This document shows, one piece after another, positions 28,898 to 36,741 of a stretch of DNA of 38,388 nt (position 1 is its first letter; each line of letters begins with the position of its first letter). The translations under genes were made by a program, and so were the position numbers. The DNA is from Synergistales bacterium (GTDB lineage Bacteria; Synergistota; Synergistia; Synergistales; Synergistaceae): the NCBI GenBank assembly GCA_026002695.1, contig BOCB01000009.1, positions 1-38,388 of the forward strand, read 5' to 3'. The notes beneath the pieces are model-generated. The model searched no databases. It was not told where the DNA came from and was given only the letters and a program-made list of their open reading frames with translations.

Positions 28898-30016
28898 CTA
28901 CTGTATTACGAGTGTGCCGTGCAGCGCGCCCGCCTGATCCATCGCCTGGAGTACCGCTATGAGGTCTCTCGGCGAGGCTCCTACCGCGTTCATTGCCCGG
29001 GTGAGATCCTCTACCGTCGAGGTTGCCGGCAGTTCCACCAGCTCCGGTTTTTCCTCTTCAGCCGAAACGTCGGTCTGAGGCGTTACCGCGGTTTGCCCTC
29101 CGCTAAACGGATCCGGCTGGCTCACCTGCGGGGTTTCTTTCACGCGCACCGTGAGGTTGCCGTGCGCCACCGCTACCTTGCCTATCTTGACGTTGCCTCC
29201 CATGACTATCGTACCCGTGCGCTCGTTCACTACCACGCGCGCCACCGAGTCAGGACGCACCGACATGTTTTCGAGCGAGGCTATGAACGCCGAGGGAGAG
29301 TTAGCGTACCGCGACGGCATGTTTACCGATATGCGGCTGGCATCCGCCGCGTTCGCTATGTTGCCGAACTTCGCGTTTATGGCGGCGGCCACGCGCTGGG
29401 CGGTCGTGAAGTCGGAGTTGCGGAGCAGCAGGTTGATCGCGCCGCCGCTGGCGAAGCTCATCTCGACTCCCTGCTCGACTATCGCGCCGTTGGGTATGCG
29501 CCCCACTGTCGTGACGTTCTTCTTCATGGTTGCGGCGTCTCCGCCGCCGGACCATCCGCCTATGGTGAGAGGCCCCTGCGCCACGGCGTAAACCTGCCCG
29601 TTCGCGGCCTTGAGCGGCGTCTGAATGAGCACTCCGCCCTCAAGGCTCTTCGCGTCGCCGACCGCGCTCACCTGAACGTCGGTGTTCTGACCGGGGAGCA
29701 GGAAGGGCGAGAGCTGGCAGGTTACGGTTACGACGGCGGCGTTTTTGCTGTTCATCTGCCTCGGGTCAACCGTAACGCCGAACTGCTGGGACATGTTGGA
29801 GAGCATCTGCTGGGACATTCTCCCCTTGTCGCCCGTGCCTTGCAGCCCGACGACGAGCCCCATGCCGATGAGCTGGTTCGACCTGACTCCCTCAACGGTG
29901 GATATGTCCTTGATCCTCACCATCGGCTGAGTCAGGTCAGCCGCCGAAGCGGCGCCCGCGAAGCAGATTATGAACAAAAGCGCGACAACCGTATTCCTCA
30001 AAACAGCTCGATCCAT
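28898..30016 (-). CDS. flgI: Flagellar P-ring protein FlgI
   Basis: A 372-residue periplasmic protein forming the P ring around the flagellar rod. The signal peptide (RNTVVALLFIICFAGAASA) is followed by VRIKDISTVEGVRSNQLIGM and GLVVGLQGTGDKG, the family N-terminus. NMSQQFGVTV, PFLLPGQNTDVQVSAVGDAK with SLEGG, GRIPNGAIVE and VNERTGTIVMGGNVKIGKVA all match. The C-terminal VEDLTRAMNAVGASPRDLIA with VLQAMDQAGALHGTLVIQ is typical. RBS AAAGGAGG precedes ATG 30016. It is last in flgG-flgA-flgH-flgI. Confidence 0.97.
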   Translation of the reverse strand: MDRAVLRNTVVALLFIICFAGAASAADLTQPMVRIKDISTVEGVRSNQLIGMGLVVGLQGTGDKGRMSQQMLSNMSQQFGVTVDPRQMNSKNAAVVTVTCQLSPFLLPGQNTDVQVSAVGDAKSLEGGVLIQTPLKAANGQVYAVAQGPLTIGGWSGGGDAATMKKNVTTVGRIPNGAIVEQGVEMSFASGGAINLLLRNSDFTTAQRVAAAINAKFGNIANAADASRISVNMPSRYANSPSAFIASLENMSVRPDSVARVVVNERTGTIVMGGNVKIGKVAVAHGNLTVRVKETPQVSQPDPFSGGQTAVTPQTDVSAEEEKPELVELPATSTVEDLTRAMNAVGASPRDLIAVLQAMDQAGALHGTLVIQ

Positions 30017-30040
30017 CGTACAATACCTCCTTTGAAAAAT

Positions 30041-30640
30041 CTAAAAAAGAGCTTTCAGCACTTGGCTTATTACGCCCGGCCTCGACGTCGTGGAGACGGC
30101 GCCTCTGCCGCTGACCCATATCTCGGCGTTCGCCACGTTTATGCTCTGAATTTCGTTAGCCGCGCTGACGTCCTGCGGGCGGACGACACCGGAGAACCTG
30201 ACGTTCATCTTCTCGGCGCCGTTCACGAGTATCCTGTCGCCCTCTATAACCATGTTGCCGTTCGGCAGGACCTCCGTCACAATACAGGCGAACCTCGCCG
30301 TCACCGACTTTGTACGCTCTAACTTGACGTTGCTCGACGTGGACGACGATGAGCCGAAGCCGAGGCTCGTTATGAATTCCAGTATAAAGCCTCTTCCGCC
30401 GGCCACGTCCTCCTCGGTGGTCTTGCTTGAAGTTACCTTGCCCTCGTCCTTGTCCTTTATGGCTTCGTTCACGCGCACGGTGACGATGTCCCCTATGCCC
30501 GACGCCTTGCGGTCGGCGAACATACTGCCGTTGTTTGCCCAGAGCGACCCGTCGCCCGCAATGGCCGCGCCCGCCTGCGTGAACAGGCAGGCCGCCGCGA
30601 GAGCTAATACTGTAAATAACGCCATCCTTGCTGATTTCAT
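30041..30640 (-). CDS. flgH: Flagellar L-ring protein FlgH
   Basis: A 199-residue outer-membrane ring protein. Family motifs: SLWANNGSMFADRKASGIGD with IVTVRVNEA, VTARFACIVTEVLPNGNMVI, EGDRILVNGAEKMNVRFSGV with VRPQDVSAANEI, and VANAEIWVSGRGAVSTTSRP with GVISQVLKALF. Unlike classical FlgH, the start (LALAAACLFTQAGAAIAGDG) has no convincing lipobox. The only Cys is preceded by AAA, and an AxA signal-peptidase I site follows, so it may not be a lipoprotein. Its presence argues for a diderm envelope. It sits between flgA and flgI. Confidence 0.95.
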   Translation of the reverse strand: MKSARMALFTVLALAAACLFTQAGAAIAGDGSLWANNGSMFADRKASGIGDIVTVRVNEAIKDKDEGKVTSSKTTEEDVAGGRGFILEFITSLGFGSSSSTSSNVKLERTKSVTARFACIVTEVLPNGNMVIEGDRILVNGAEKMNVRFSGVVRPQDVSAANEIQSINVANAEIWVSGRGAVSTTSRPGVISQVLKALF

Positions 30641-30675
30641 TCGCGTTCCCTCCCTAAATTAAATAATGATTTACC

Positions 30676-30694
30676 GGGCGGCCAATGGCCGCCC
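30676..30694. repeat. GC-rich palindrome inside the flg operon
   Basis: A perfect stem GGGCGGCC-AAT-GGCCGCCC in the 60-base gap between flgA and flgH. It may adjust expression or mRNA stability within the operon. Confidence 0.75.
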
Positions 30695-30700
30695 CCGCGT

Positions 30701-31597
30701 TTAATCTATGAATACGCGCCCTGTATCTATTACGCGCCCGTTCAGCACCTTTTTGCTCGACAGGTTCTTAACCCGTATGACGTCGCCGATGCCGCCGCGC
30801 TGCATTGCCACGCCGTTGACCTCTATGCCGAGGCCGTTTACATTCGACACCAATTTTACATTCGTCCCCATCTTTACGACGGCGGTCTTGCCGGCGTCGC
30901 CTATCCCTATCGCCTCAGAGACCGCCACATCCCTGCGAAGGGTTACGCCCTCCAACTGTTCGGCGCTCCACGCCAGCGGCTCAGCCATACCCGTGGTGCC
31001 GATGCGCGCGCGCAAGTTTGCCGCCGAGAGCTTGTCGTTCCGTTCGAGTGCCTTTTCAGAGTATACCACGGGCTGATACCAGACAACCTTTATCCCTTTG
31101 CTCGACTTGCGCCCTTCGCTGCTTATCAGCTTTATTGTTAAGGAGCGCGCGCCGGGGGTTATGGCGGGCGGCGCGGTGAAAGCCTTCCCCCCGGCCTTCG
31201 CCTCCTCGTCTCCCGTAACGTCTATGCGCCACTTCCACGATGTCCTTGCCCTCAGCTCGGCCGCGACCGGCGACTCAGGCTCCACGCGAACCGCCTCAGG
31301 CATACGGAGCGCGACCTCTCTGCCCGCGGCTTCCGTAGCGCCGAGGGCGTTTACCACGTCGGAGACGCCGAAGCTCCCGTTTTTAGGGTTTATCACGGCC
31401 ATCGACGCGGCGGCGGCAAGAGCGGTATCTCCCTCAATGTTTGCGTACTCGCCCAAGTAAAATGAGCCGCCCCTCGCCTCAAGGATGGAGGGCAGTTCGA
31501 CGGTGAGCTCCGCCGCGAACGCCGCGCCCGTCATGAAAATCAGTGCGGCGCTCACCAAAGCGGCTATGGCGTAAATATTAAACCTTGGGGGGGTCAT
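30701..31597 (-). CDS. flgA: Flagellar P-ring assembly chaperone FlgA
   Basis: A 298-residue exported protein that assists P-ring assembly. The signal peptide (IAALVSAALIFMTGAAFA) is followed by an N-terminal FlgA domain and a C-terminal SAF domain with the standard run VYSEKALERNDKLSAANLRA, LEGVTLRRDVAVSEAIG, VVKMGTNVKLVSNVNGLGIE and VKNLSSKKVLNGRVIDTGRV. The order signal-FlgA-SAF and the operon position beside flgG, flgH and flgI support the call. The 19-base gap to flgG indicates co-transcription. Confidence 0.93.
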   Translation of the reverse strand: MTPPRFNIYAIAALVSAALIFMTGAAFAAELTVELPSILEARGGSFYLGEYANIEGDTALAAAASMAVINPKNGSFGVSDVVNALGATEAAGREVALRMPEAVRVEPESPVAAELRARTSWKWRIDVTGDEEAKAGGKAFTAPPAITPGARSLTIKLISSEGRKSSKGIKVVWYQPVVYSEKALERNDKLSAANLRARIGTTGMAEPLAWSAEQLEGVTLRRDVAVSEAIGIGDAGKTAVVKMGTNVKLVSNVNGLGIEVNGVAMQRGGIGDVIRVKNLSSKKVLNGRVIDTGRVFID

Positions 31598-31616
31598 ATT
31601 ATTTCTCCGCCGATCT

Positions 31617-32405
31617 TTAACGTCTCAGGTTGTTGGCGATGCGCAGAAATTCGTCAGCCGTCGTTATTGTTTTGGAGTTTGCCTCATAGGCGCGCTGGGC
31701 GACTATCATCTCGACCATTTCCTCGACAACCTGTACGTTCGACATTTCGAGCATCCTCTGCTCGACGGTGCCGAAACCCTCGTCGCCCGGGTTGCCGACC
31801 ACCGGAACGCCGCTCGCCGCCGTCTCTATGAAGAGGTTCTTGCCGACTGCGCGAAGCCCGGCCGGGTTTATGAAGCGGGCGAGCTCAATCTGACCGATTT
31901 CCTCCGCCTCGACAACGCCGGGGTTGCGAACGGTTACGGCTCCGGTCGGGCTCACGCTGAAATCTATGGAGCCCTCCGGGACGACGATAGCCGGTTCCAG
32001 CAAGTAACCGTCGTGGTTTACCACCTGCCCGTTAGCGTCTATCTTCCAGTTGGCGTCGCGCGAGTAGGCTATCGTTCCGTCGGGCATCGTCACCTGATAG
32101 AAGCCGTCGCCGGTAATGGCGACGTCCGTCGGGTTGTCCGTGGTTTGCAGCGAGCCCTGCATGAACATGCGCGTCGTGCCCACAACCTTGACGCCGAGGC
32201 CTATTTGTACGCCGTTCGGTATCATGGAGTTCGGCTCGACGGGAGCGCCGGGCTCCCTGTTTATCTGATACAGCAGATCCTGGAAGTCAGCCCTGATTTT
32301 TTTGAAGCCGGCGGTGTTCACGTTCGCCAAATCGTGCGCGACAACATCAAGGTGCGTCTGCTGGGCTATCATCCCGCTCGCGCCTGCCCAAAGTGAACGA
32401 AGCAT
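31617..32405 (-). CDS. flgG: Flagellar distal rod protein FlgG
   Basis: A 262-residue rod protein, exactly the usual FlgG length. It starts MLRSLWAGASGMIAQQTHLD, then VVAHDLANVNTAGFKKIRAD, the N-terminal coiled-coil rod motif. GDGFYQV and YSRDANWKIDANGQVVNHDG follow, and it ends EEMVEMIVAQRAYEANSKTI. ATG 32405 is chosen because GGGGAGG lies 7 bases before it. An upstream ATG at 32453 would add 16 unsupported residues, and ATG 32411 is too close to the RBS. First gene of the minus-strand flg operon, with no flgF ahead of it in the window. Confidence 0.95.
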   Translation of the reverse strand: MLRSLWAGASGMIAQQTHLDVVAHDLANVNTAGFKKIRADFQDLLYQINREPGAPVEPNSMIPNGVQIGLGVKVVGTTRMFMQGSLQTTDNPTDVAITGDGFYQVTMPDGTIAYSRDANWKIDANGQVVNHDGYLLEPAIVVPEGSIDFSVSPTGAVTVRNPGVVEAEEIGQIELARFINPAGLRAVGKNLFIETAASGVPVVGNPGDEGFGTVEQRMLEMSNVQVVEEMVEMIVAQRAYEANSKTITTADEFLRIANNLRR

Positions 32406-32650
32406 TTCCATACCTCCCCTTAAGTAGCGCGCGATAGAGTTAAGCGCGCTCATTCATATACGTATACATTGTCGGCTCAATTAATGAGAAGCTGAAGGAT
32501 TCGGCCGTTTGCCGACAGGATGACATGATGACATATCGAAACTATTTCACCGCGCCCACTGGTGCAATATATCGCCTATGGAGTATAATACCATATATTT
32601 AATGGCGCTTTAATGATATTTCGTTCTCAAATTAACCTAAGGAGAGTGTC
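32406..32650. promoter_or_regulatory. Divergent promoter region of flgG and the chemoreceptor
   Basis: AT-rich spacer. Toward the receptor there is a perfect -10 TATAAT (32584-32589) without a good -35. Toward flgG the minus strand shows TTGAGC-16-TATGAA near 32450-32480. No convincing sigma-28 or sigma-54 site was found. Confidence 0.45.
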
Positions 32651-34741
32651 TTGAAGTTGACAATTTCACGTAAATCGGTGCTTATGTCTTTGGTTATTAT
32701 TATCGTCTCGGCTGTTTTTTTCGTAACGGACTACATTTTCATAACTGAGAAAATAGGGCGCAGCAGGAGCGAGACGGTGCTAAAACTGAAAGAGAACGAC
32801 AAGAACATGATCAACCGCCAGATAACCGAATTTGGCGAGGACATCGGGGATTACCTCGTCGTAATGGAGGACGAGATAGATAAAAGTATGCAGAACGCCG
32901 CGATAGCTCTGCAAATCGTCACGGCGGGGAAAAATATAAGCGACGCGGAGCTGTCTCGGCTCGCCAAAAAAACCGGCATGAACGACCTCTATATCGCTAA
33001 CCTTGACGGGCTATTCACCCAGTCGACGGAGAAGAACGCGATCGGGTTTTCACTCTTTGACATATGGGACGGTTACCGGATGCTCACGGACGGCAGAGCC
33101 GAGATTCTGCCGTCCGCGATCAAAGTCAAGGTGGAGACCGGGGAGATTTTCAAATTTACGGCGGTTCCGAGGCTCGACGGCGGCGGCAGGGCCGCGGGAG
33201 TCCTTGAAGCCGCGCTGGACGCTTCAGCCAGCATCGAGAAGATAATGCAGGGTCAGATTGATAATAACCCGCAGATCAATTTCGTCAATATTATCGAATC
33301 CACGGGCTTAGTGCTGACCGCGAACGCCAGGGCGGGGAGCGGCGGAGCCTTCCGCGTCGGAGAGACGACCAAGGACGAGAATGTGCTCAGCGCGGCGAAG
33401 AGCGCCAAGCCGCTGCTGAAATGGACGGAGGACGGCAAATCCGTGATTTATTGCAATCCGATAAAGCGCTTCGGATCAACCGCGTACGTTTTGTACCTGA
33501 ACGTCGACCCGTCGATCTACCTTAAGAATACGGATTTCGTGGAGGCGCAGTTCTTCACGCTTGAGGGCTCATACAGAGGGGCTATCCTGACGATGGTCTC
33601 GGTGTCGGCGGGGCTGATCCTGCTTGTGATAATCCTTTACTTCTTCTTCATCAAATTCGGGATGCTCAGGCCGGTTCGAGAGCTCGCGGACGTGATGGGC
33701 GATATATCTGACGGCAACGGCGACCTGACCAGACGCATCGAGGTGCGCAGCAACGACGAAGTCGGCGGTCTTGCCGGAAAGTTCAACACGTTCATCAGCG
33801 ACATTTTCAATATCATAGTTGAGGCGCGCCGCGCTGTGGAAGTCGTGACGGAGGGTTCGGAAGGGGTCATGTCGGATGTCGATTCGTCGTACGGCGGCAT
33901 GAAAAGCGTATCGGATCGAATCGCGACCCTGTCCGCCAACATGGTGAGGCAGCTCGGCAGTATCGAGGACTGCGAAAAAATAACCCATCACCTCATAGAG
34001 GACTGCAATTATCTCTCCGAGCAGACGTCCGAAGCGATCCGCGCAATGCAGCAGGTTCTTCAGAACAAGGAGAACGGCGAGGAGAGAATCGCAAGCCTTA
34101 CCGCGACCAACGACATCTGCATCGAGAAAAACAAGAAGACGGCGGATAACATCGGAGAGCTGAACACGCAGATATCGGACATCAACAACATCGTGGACGA
34201 AATCAAGTCCATTGCCAAGCAAACCCAGCTGCTGTCGCTCAACGCGTCAATCGAGGCCGCGAGCGCCGGCGAGCACGGCAAGGGCTTCGCCGTGGTGGCC
34301 GGCGAGGTGAAGGATTTGGCCGAGCAGTCGGCCACTTCGGCGAACAAGATCGAAAATATAATCGCCTCGGTCGGAGAAAGCAGCGCCCATAACGTGGAGG
34401 CGGTTACGGAAGCAATGAAATTGATCGAGGACCAAAAGTCATACGTAACGGCTGTGGGCGACACCTTCGCGGGCATAACGGCGCAAATAGAGGGAATGCG
34501 CCTGATCTTCGACAACGTAAACAAGTCCCTCGCGGCCATCTCCGGTAACAGGGAGAGGATGTACGACGAAATTCAGAACCTCCGCGGCATCGGGCAGGAA
34601 AACACGCACAGCGTGGAATTGATCGACGAGTCGGTGGCGTCGCAGGTCGGCGCGATGGAGAACATCAGACGTCTCTCCGAAGCGACGACCTCAACGGTCG
34701 AGGGCTTGGAAGAGATCCTCGAACGGTTCAAGGTGGACTAA
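32651..34741 (+). CDS. Methyl-accepting chemotaxis protein
   Basis: A 696-residue transmembrane chemoreceptor. Segment one (about residues 9-29, LMSLVIIIVSAVFFVTDYIF), a periplasmic double-Cache-like sensor (30-300), segment two (about 306-332, ILTMVSVSAGLILLVIILYF), HAMP (333-390) and a cytoplasmic coiled-coil follow in order. The signalling tip is QLLSLNASIEAASAGEHGKG followed by FAVVAGEVKDLAEQSATSAN. It ends without a CheR-binding pentapeptide. Start TTG 32651 is supported by AAGGAG 7 bases upstream and by the immediately following membrane segment. It is divergent from the flg operon, so likely part of the same motility regulon. The ligand is unknown. Confidence 0.95.
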   Translation: MKLTISRKSVLMSLVIIIVSAVFFVTDYIFITEKIGRSRSETVLKLKENDKNMINRQITEFGEDIGDYLVVMEDEIDKSMQNAAIALQIVTAGKNISDAELSRLAKKTGMNDLYIANLDGLFTQSTEKNAIGFSLFDIWDGYRMLTDGRAEILPSAIKVKVETGEIFKFTAVPRLDGGGRAAGVLEAALDASASIEKIMQGQIDNNPQINFVNIIESTGLVLTANARAGSGGAFRVGETTKDENVLSAAKSAKPLLKWTEDGKSVIYCNPIKRFGSTAYVLYLNVDPSIYLKNTDFVEAQFFTLEGSYRGAILTMVSVSAGLILLVIILYFFFIKFGMLRPVRELADVMGDISDGNGDLTRRIEVRSNDEVGGLAGKFNTFISDIFNIIVEARRAVEVVTEGSEGVMSDVDSSYGGMKSVSDRIATLSANMVRQLGSIEDCEKITHHLIEDCNYLSEQTSEAIRAMQQVLQNKENGEERIASLTATNDICIEKNKKTADNIGELNTQISDINNIVDEIKSIAKQTQLLSLNASIEAASAGEHGKGFAVVAGEVKDLAEQSATSANKIENIIASVGESSAHNVEAVTEAMKLIEDQKSYVTAVGDTFAGITAQIEGMRLIFDNVNKSLAAISGNRERMYDEIQNLRGIGQENTHSVELIDESVASQVGAMENIRRLSEATTSTVEGLEEILERFKVD

Positions 34742-34774
34742 TAACGGAATTTTTTGGGGGGGGAGAGTATAGCA

Positions 34775-34796
34775 GAGACGTTGCGCGCAACGTCTC
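34775..34796. terminator. Perfect palindrome between convergent genes
   Basis: A 22-base perfect palindrome (GAGACGTTGC plus GC plus GCAACGTCTC), extended by AGC/GCT arms, 34 bases after the receptor stop. Probable bidirectional terminator, though without clear U-runs. A related imperfect version occurs near 21300. Confidence 0.6.
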
Positions 34797-34852
34797 CGCT
34801 GTTATGGCCATGCGCCTCTGCTGGTTTCCATTCCCTTACGGGGCGATGGTTC

Positions 34853-36622
34853 TCAAATTTCCCCCATGCACTCCGCGCCGTAGAGGTTTTCGAGCGACGC
34901 GGATTTCGCGTATTTGAACCAGCCCGGCACGGGCGGCAGAAGCGCGTCCTCCGGCGGGGTTTCCAGAGCTATCAGCTTGACGCCCGGCGAAGAGAGACAT
35001 TCTTTAATGATGTCCTCCAATTCGCGCGCGGAGGCGGTCTTGTAACCGCGCAAGCCGAAACCCTCCGCTATCTTCAGGTAGTCCACCTTCCCGAACATCG
35101 TGAATTTGTCGTAGCTCTTGGGTAGCGGGCTTTTTTTATCCGCAAATTCAGTGCCCCTGATCCAGCCGAACGACCTGTTGTCGAAGAGTATGTATGTTAT
35201 ATTCATGCCGACTCTCGCGGCGGTCTCAAGCTCCCCGGCGGCGAAACCGAAGCTGCCGTCGCCGATAAGGGCGATCACCGGACGATCTTCCGGTATACCG
35301 ACTCTCGCTCCTATAGCGGCGGGGATCGCGTAGCCGAGCGCGCCCATTGCGAAATTATACGCCGTCCTGCGCCCTTCCCCTTGGATTTTCAGGAAGGCGG
35401 CGGAGTACGCGGCCGATATGCCGGGGTCGACGGCGAAGAAGGTATCGCTCGGCGCGGCGCGCTCCAATATCCTGCATACCGCAAGCGGGTGGACTGAGTC
35501 CCCGAGGCGGTCCGCGAATTCACTCAGATGACCCTCATATTTTTTACCGGATTTACGCGCCGCAAACGCCCACTCGTCTCTCGCCGGGGATGTTGACTTG
35601 GAGCTGTACGGCGGCAATAGCTCCAAGATGAGCTTCAGCGTCTCCGCGGCGTCGCCGAGCAGACATACGGCGTCGTAATTGTTGCCGAGCTCCGTCTCGG
35701 AGACGTCGATCTGGATAATGCGCGGCCCCGATCCGCGAAGTTTAGCGTCGGGTATGCGCCAGGCGTCAGTCCCCGCCGAATCCGTGCTCGAACCTGCGAA
35801 AATGATCAGGTCGGCATCGGCAATTATGTCGTTCGCCCATTTTCTGCCGCCCCTCGCCCCGATAACGCCGAGCGAGAGCGGATGCGTCTCCGTGAAAATT
35901 CCTTTGGCGTTTATCGTGGAGCCCACCAGTATAACCGCGCGTTCCGCGAGAAGCCGCACAGCTTTCCACGCTCCGGAATGGACGCACCCCTGCCCGCATA
36001 TCATTACGGGCCTTTTGGAGGAAGCGATCATATTTGCCGCCCTCGCGGCGTCAGAAGGCGCTGCCGAAGCGCGAACCCCGGGAAAGCGGGCAAACTGCGG
36101 CTGAGCGAAAATCTCCTCGTCCGGAACCTCGCCTCTGTATACATCCATCGGTATTCTGATATGCACCGGCCCCGTGCGTCCGCTCGCCGCGCATCTGAAG
36201 GCCTTCCTGACGATAAACGGAATCTCCGCCGGTTTCGTAATGGTGAAGGTCTCCTTCGTCACGCCTTGAAATATCGCCGTCTGGTCGAAGCCGGTGAGCA
36301 TGTTCTTCTTTGTGGTGTCGAGCTCGACGTCGGACGTGATGACTATCATAGGCACACATGCGGCGCAGGCCTCGGCCACGCCGGGGATCATGTGGGTGGC
36401 TCCGACGCTCGGCCCCTCGCATACTCCGACCTTGCCCGTTGCCTTCGCGTAACCGTCCGCCATGAAGACGGAGCTTCTCTCGTCCCTGCACAAGCGGTAC
36501 GCTATATCGGGGAAATCCTCCCACGCCCTGTATAATTCGAGCGTTGTCTCCCCGGGGAGCCCGAACACCTCCGTCACTTCATATAATCTCAGCATATTGA
36601 GCAAGGCGAACGCCGCTTTCAT
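34853..36622 (-). CDS. ThDP-dependent enzyme of the acetolactate synthase type
   Basis: A 589-residue enzyme with the three-domain layout of the acetolactate synthase/2-oxoacid decarboxylase superfamily. The N-terminal Pyr domain has VFGLPGETTLELYRAWEDFP and catalytic Glu48 in CRDERSS. A central domain follows (VMICGQGCVHSG, IIQIDVSETELGNNYDAVCL). The C-terminal PP domain has the ThDP/metal motif IGDGSFGFAAGELETAARVG, then NITYILFDNRSFGWIRG. The Asn of the usual GDG-NN motif is in FDNRSFG. Length is normal. The substrate cannot be told: acetolactate synthase, sulfopyruvate or similar decarboxylase, or sulfoacetaldehyde-type enzymes are all possible. A permease gene upstream suggests catabolism of an imported acid. 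Confidence 0.88.
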   Translation of the reverse strand: MKAAFALLNMLRLYEVTEVFGLPGETTLELYRAWEDFPDIAYRLCRDERSSVFMADGYAKATGKVGVCEGPSVGATHMIPGVAEACAACVPMIVITSDVELDTTKKNMLTGFDQTAIFQGVTKETFTITKPAEIPFIVRKAFRCAASGRTGPVHIRIPMDVYRGEVPDEEIFAQPQFARFPGVRASAAPSDAARAANMIASSKRPVMICGQGCVHSGAWKAVRLLAERAVILVGSTINAKGIFTETHPLSLGVIGARGGRKWANDIIADADLIIFAGSSTDSAGTDAWRIPDAKLRGSGPRIIQIDVSETELGNNYDAVCLLGDAAETLKLILELLPPYSSKSTSPARDEWAFAARKSGKKYEGHLSEFADRLGDSVHPLAVCRILERAAPSDTFFAVDPGISAAYSAAFLKIQGEGRRTAYNFAMGALGYAIPAAIGARVGIPEDRPVIALIGDGSFGFAAGELETAARVGMNITYILFDNRSFGWIRGTEFADKKSPLPKSYDKFTMFGKVDYLKIAEGFGLRGYKTASARELEDIIKECLSSPGVKLIALETPPEDALLPPVPGWFKYAKSASLENLYGAECMGEI

Positions 36623-36645
36623 CTCAGATGCCTCCCATCATGTAA

Positions 36646-36664
36646 GGGCGGCCTTTGGCCGCCC
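36646..36664. repeat. GC-rich palindrome before the ThDP enzyme gene
   Basis: A perfect stem GGGCGGCC-TTT-GGCCGCCC, followed on the plus strand by GCTTGGTTTTTTT. It lies upstream of the ThDP gene RBS. Confidence 0.75.
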
Positions 36665-36670
36665 GCTTGG

Positions 36671-36735
36671 TTTTTTTATCCGTTACCCTTCATAGGCGGA
36701 GGCAGCCGCCCCTGCCGCCCTCAACAATAAATCGG
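36671..36735 (+). repeat. AT-rich dispersed repeat interrupted by a GC-rich hairpin
   Basis: TTTTTTTATCCGTTACCCTTC at the left and CAACAATAAATCGGG at the right match the repeat. In place of AGGCTCCTGA there is a GC-rich inverted segment (GGCGGAGGCAGCCGCCCCTG). It looks like a composite of the two repeat families. Confidence 0.55.
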
Positions 36736-36741
36736 GTTTCT

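Noticed and set aside
28883..30322. Long plus-strand reading frame of about 479 codons
   Set aside because: Antisense to flgI and flgH, whose family motifs are unmistakable. The frame is open only because of GC-rich codon use.
34742..34852. Possible small RNA at the 22-base palindrome
   Set aside because: No promoter is visible, and the position between convergent stop codons is better explained as a terminator.
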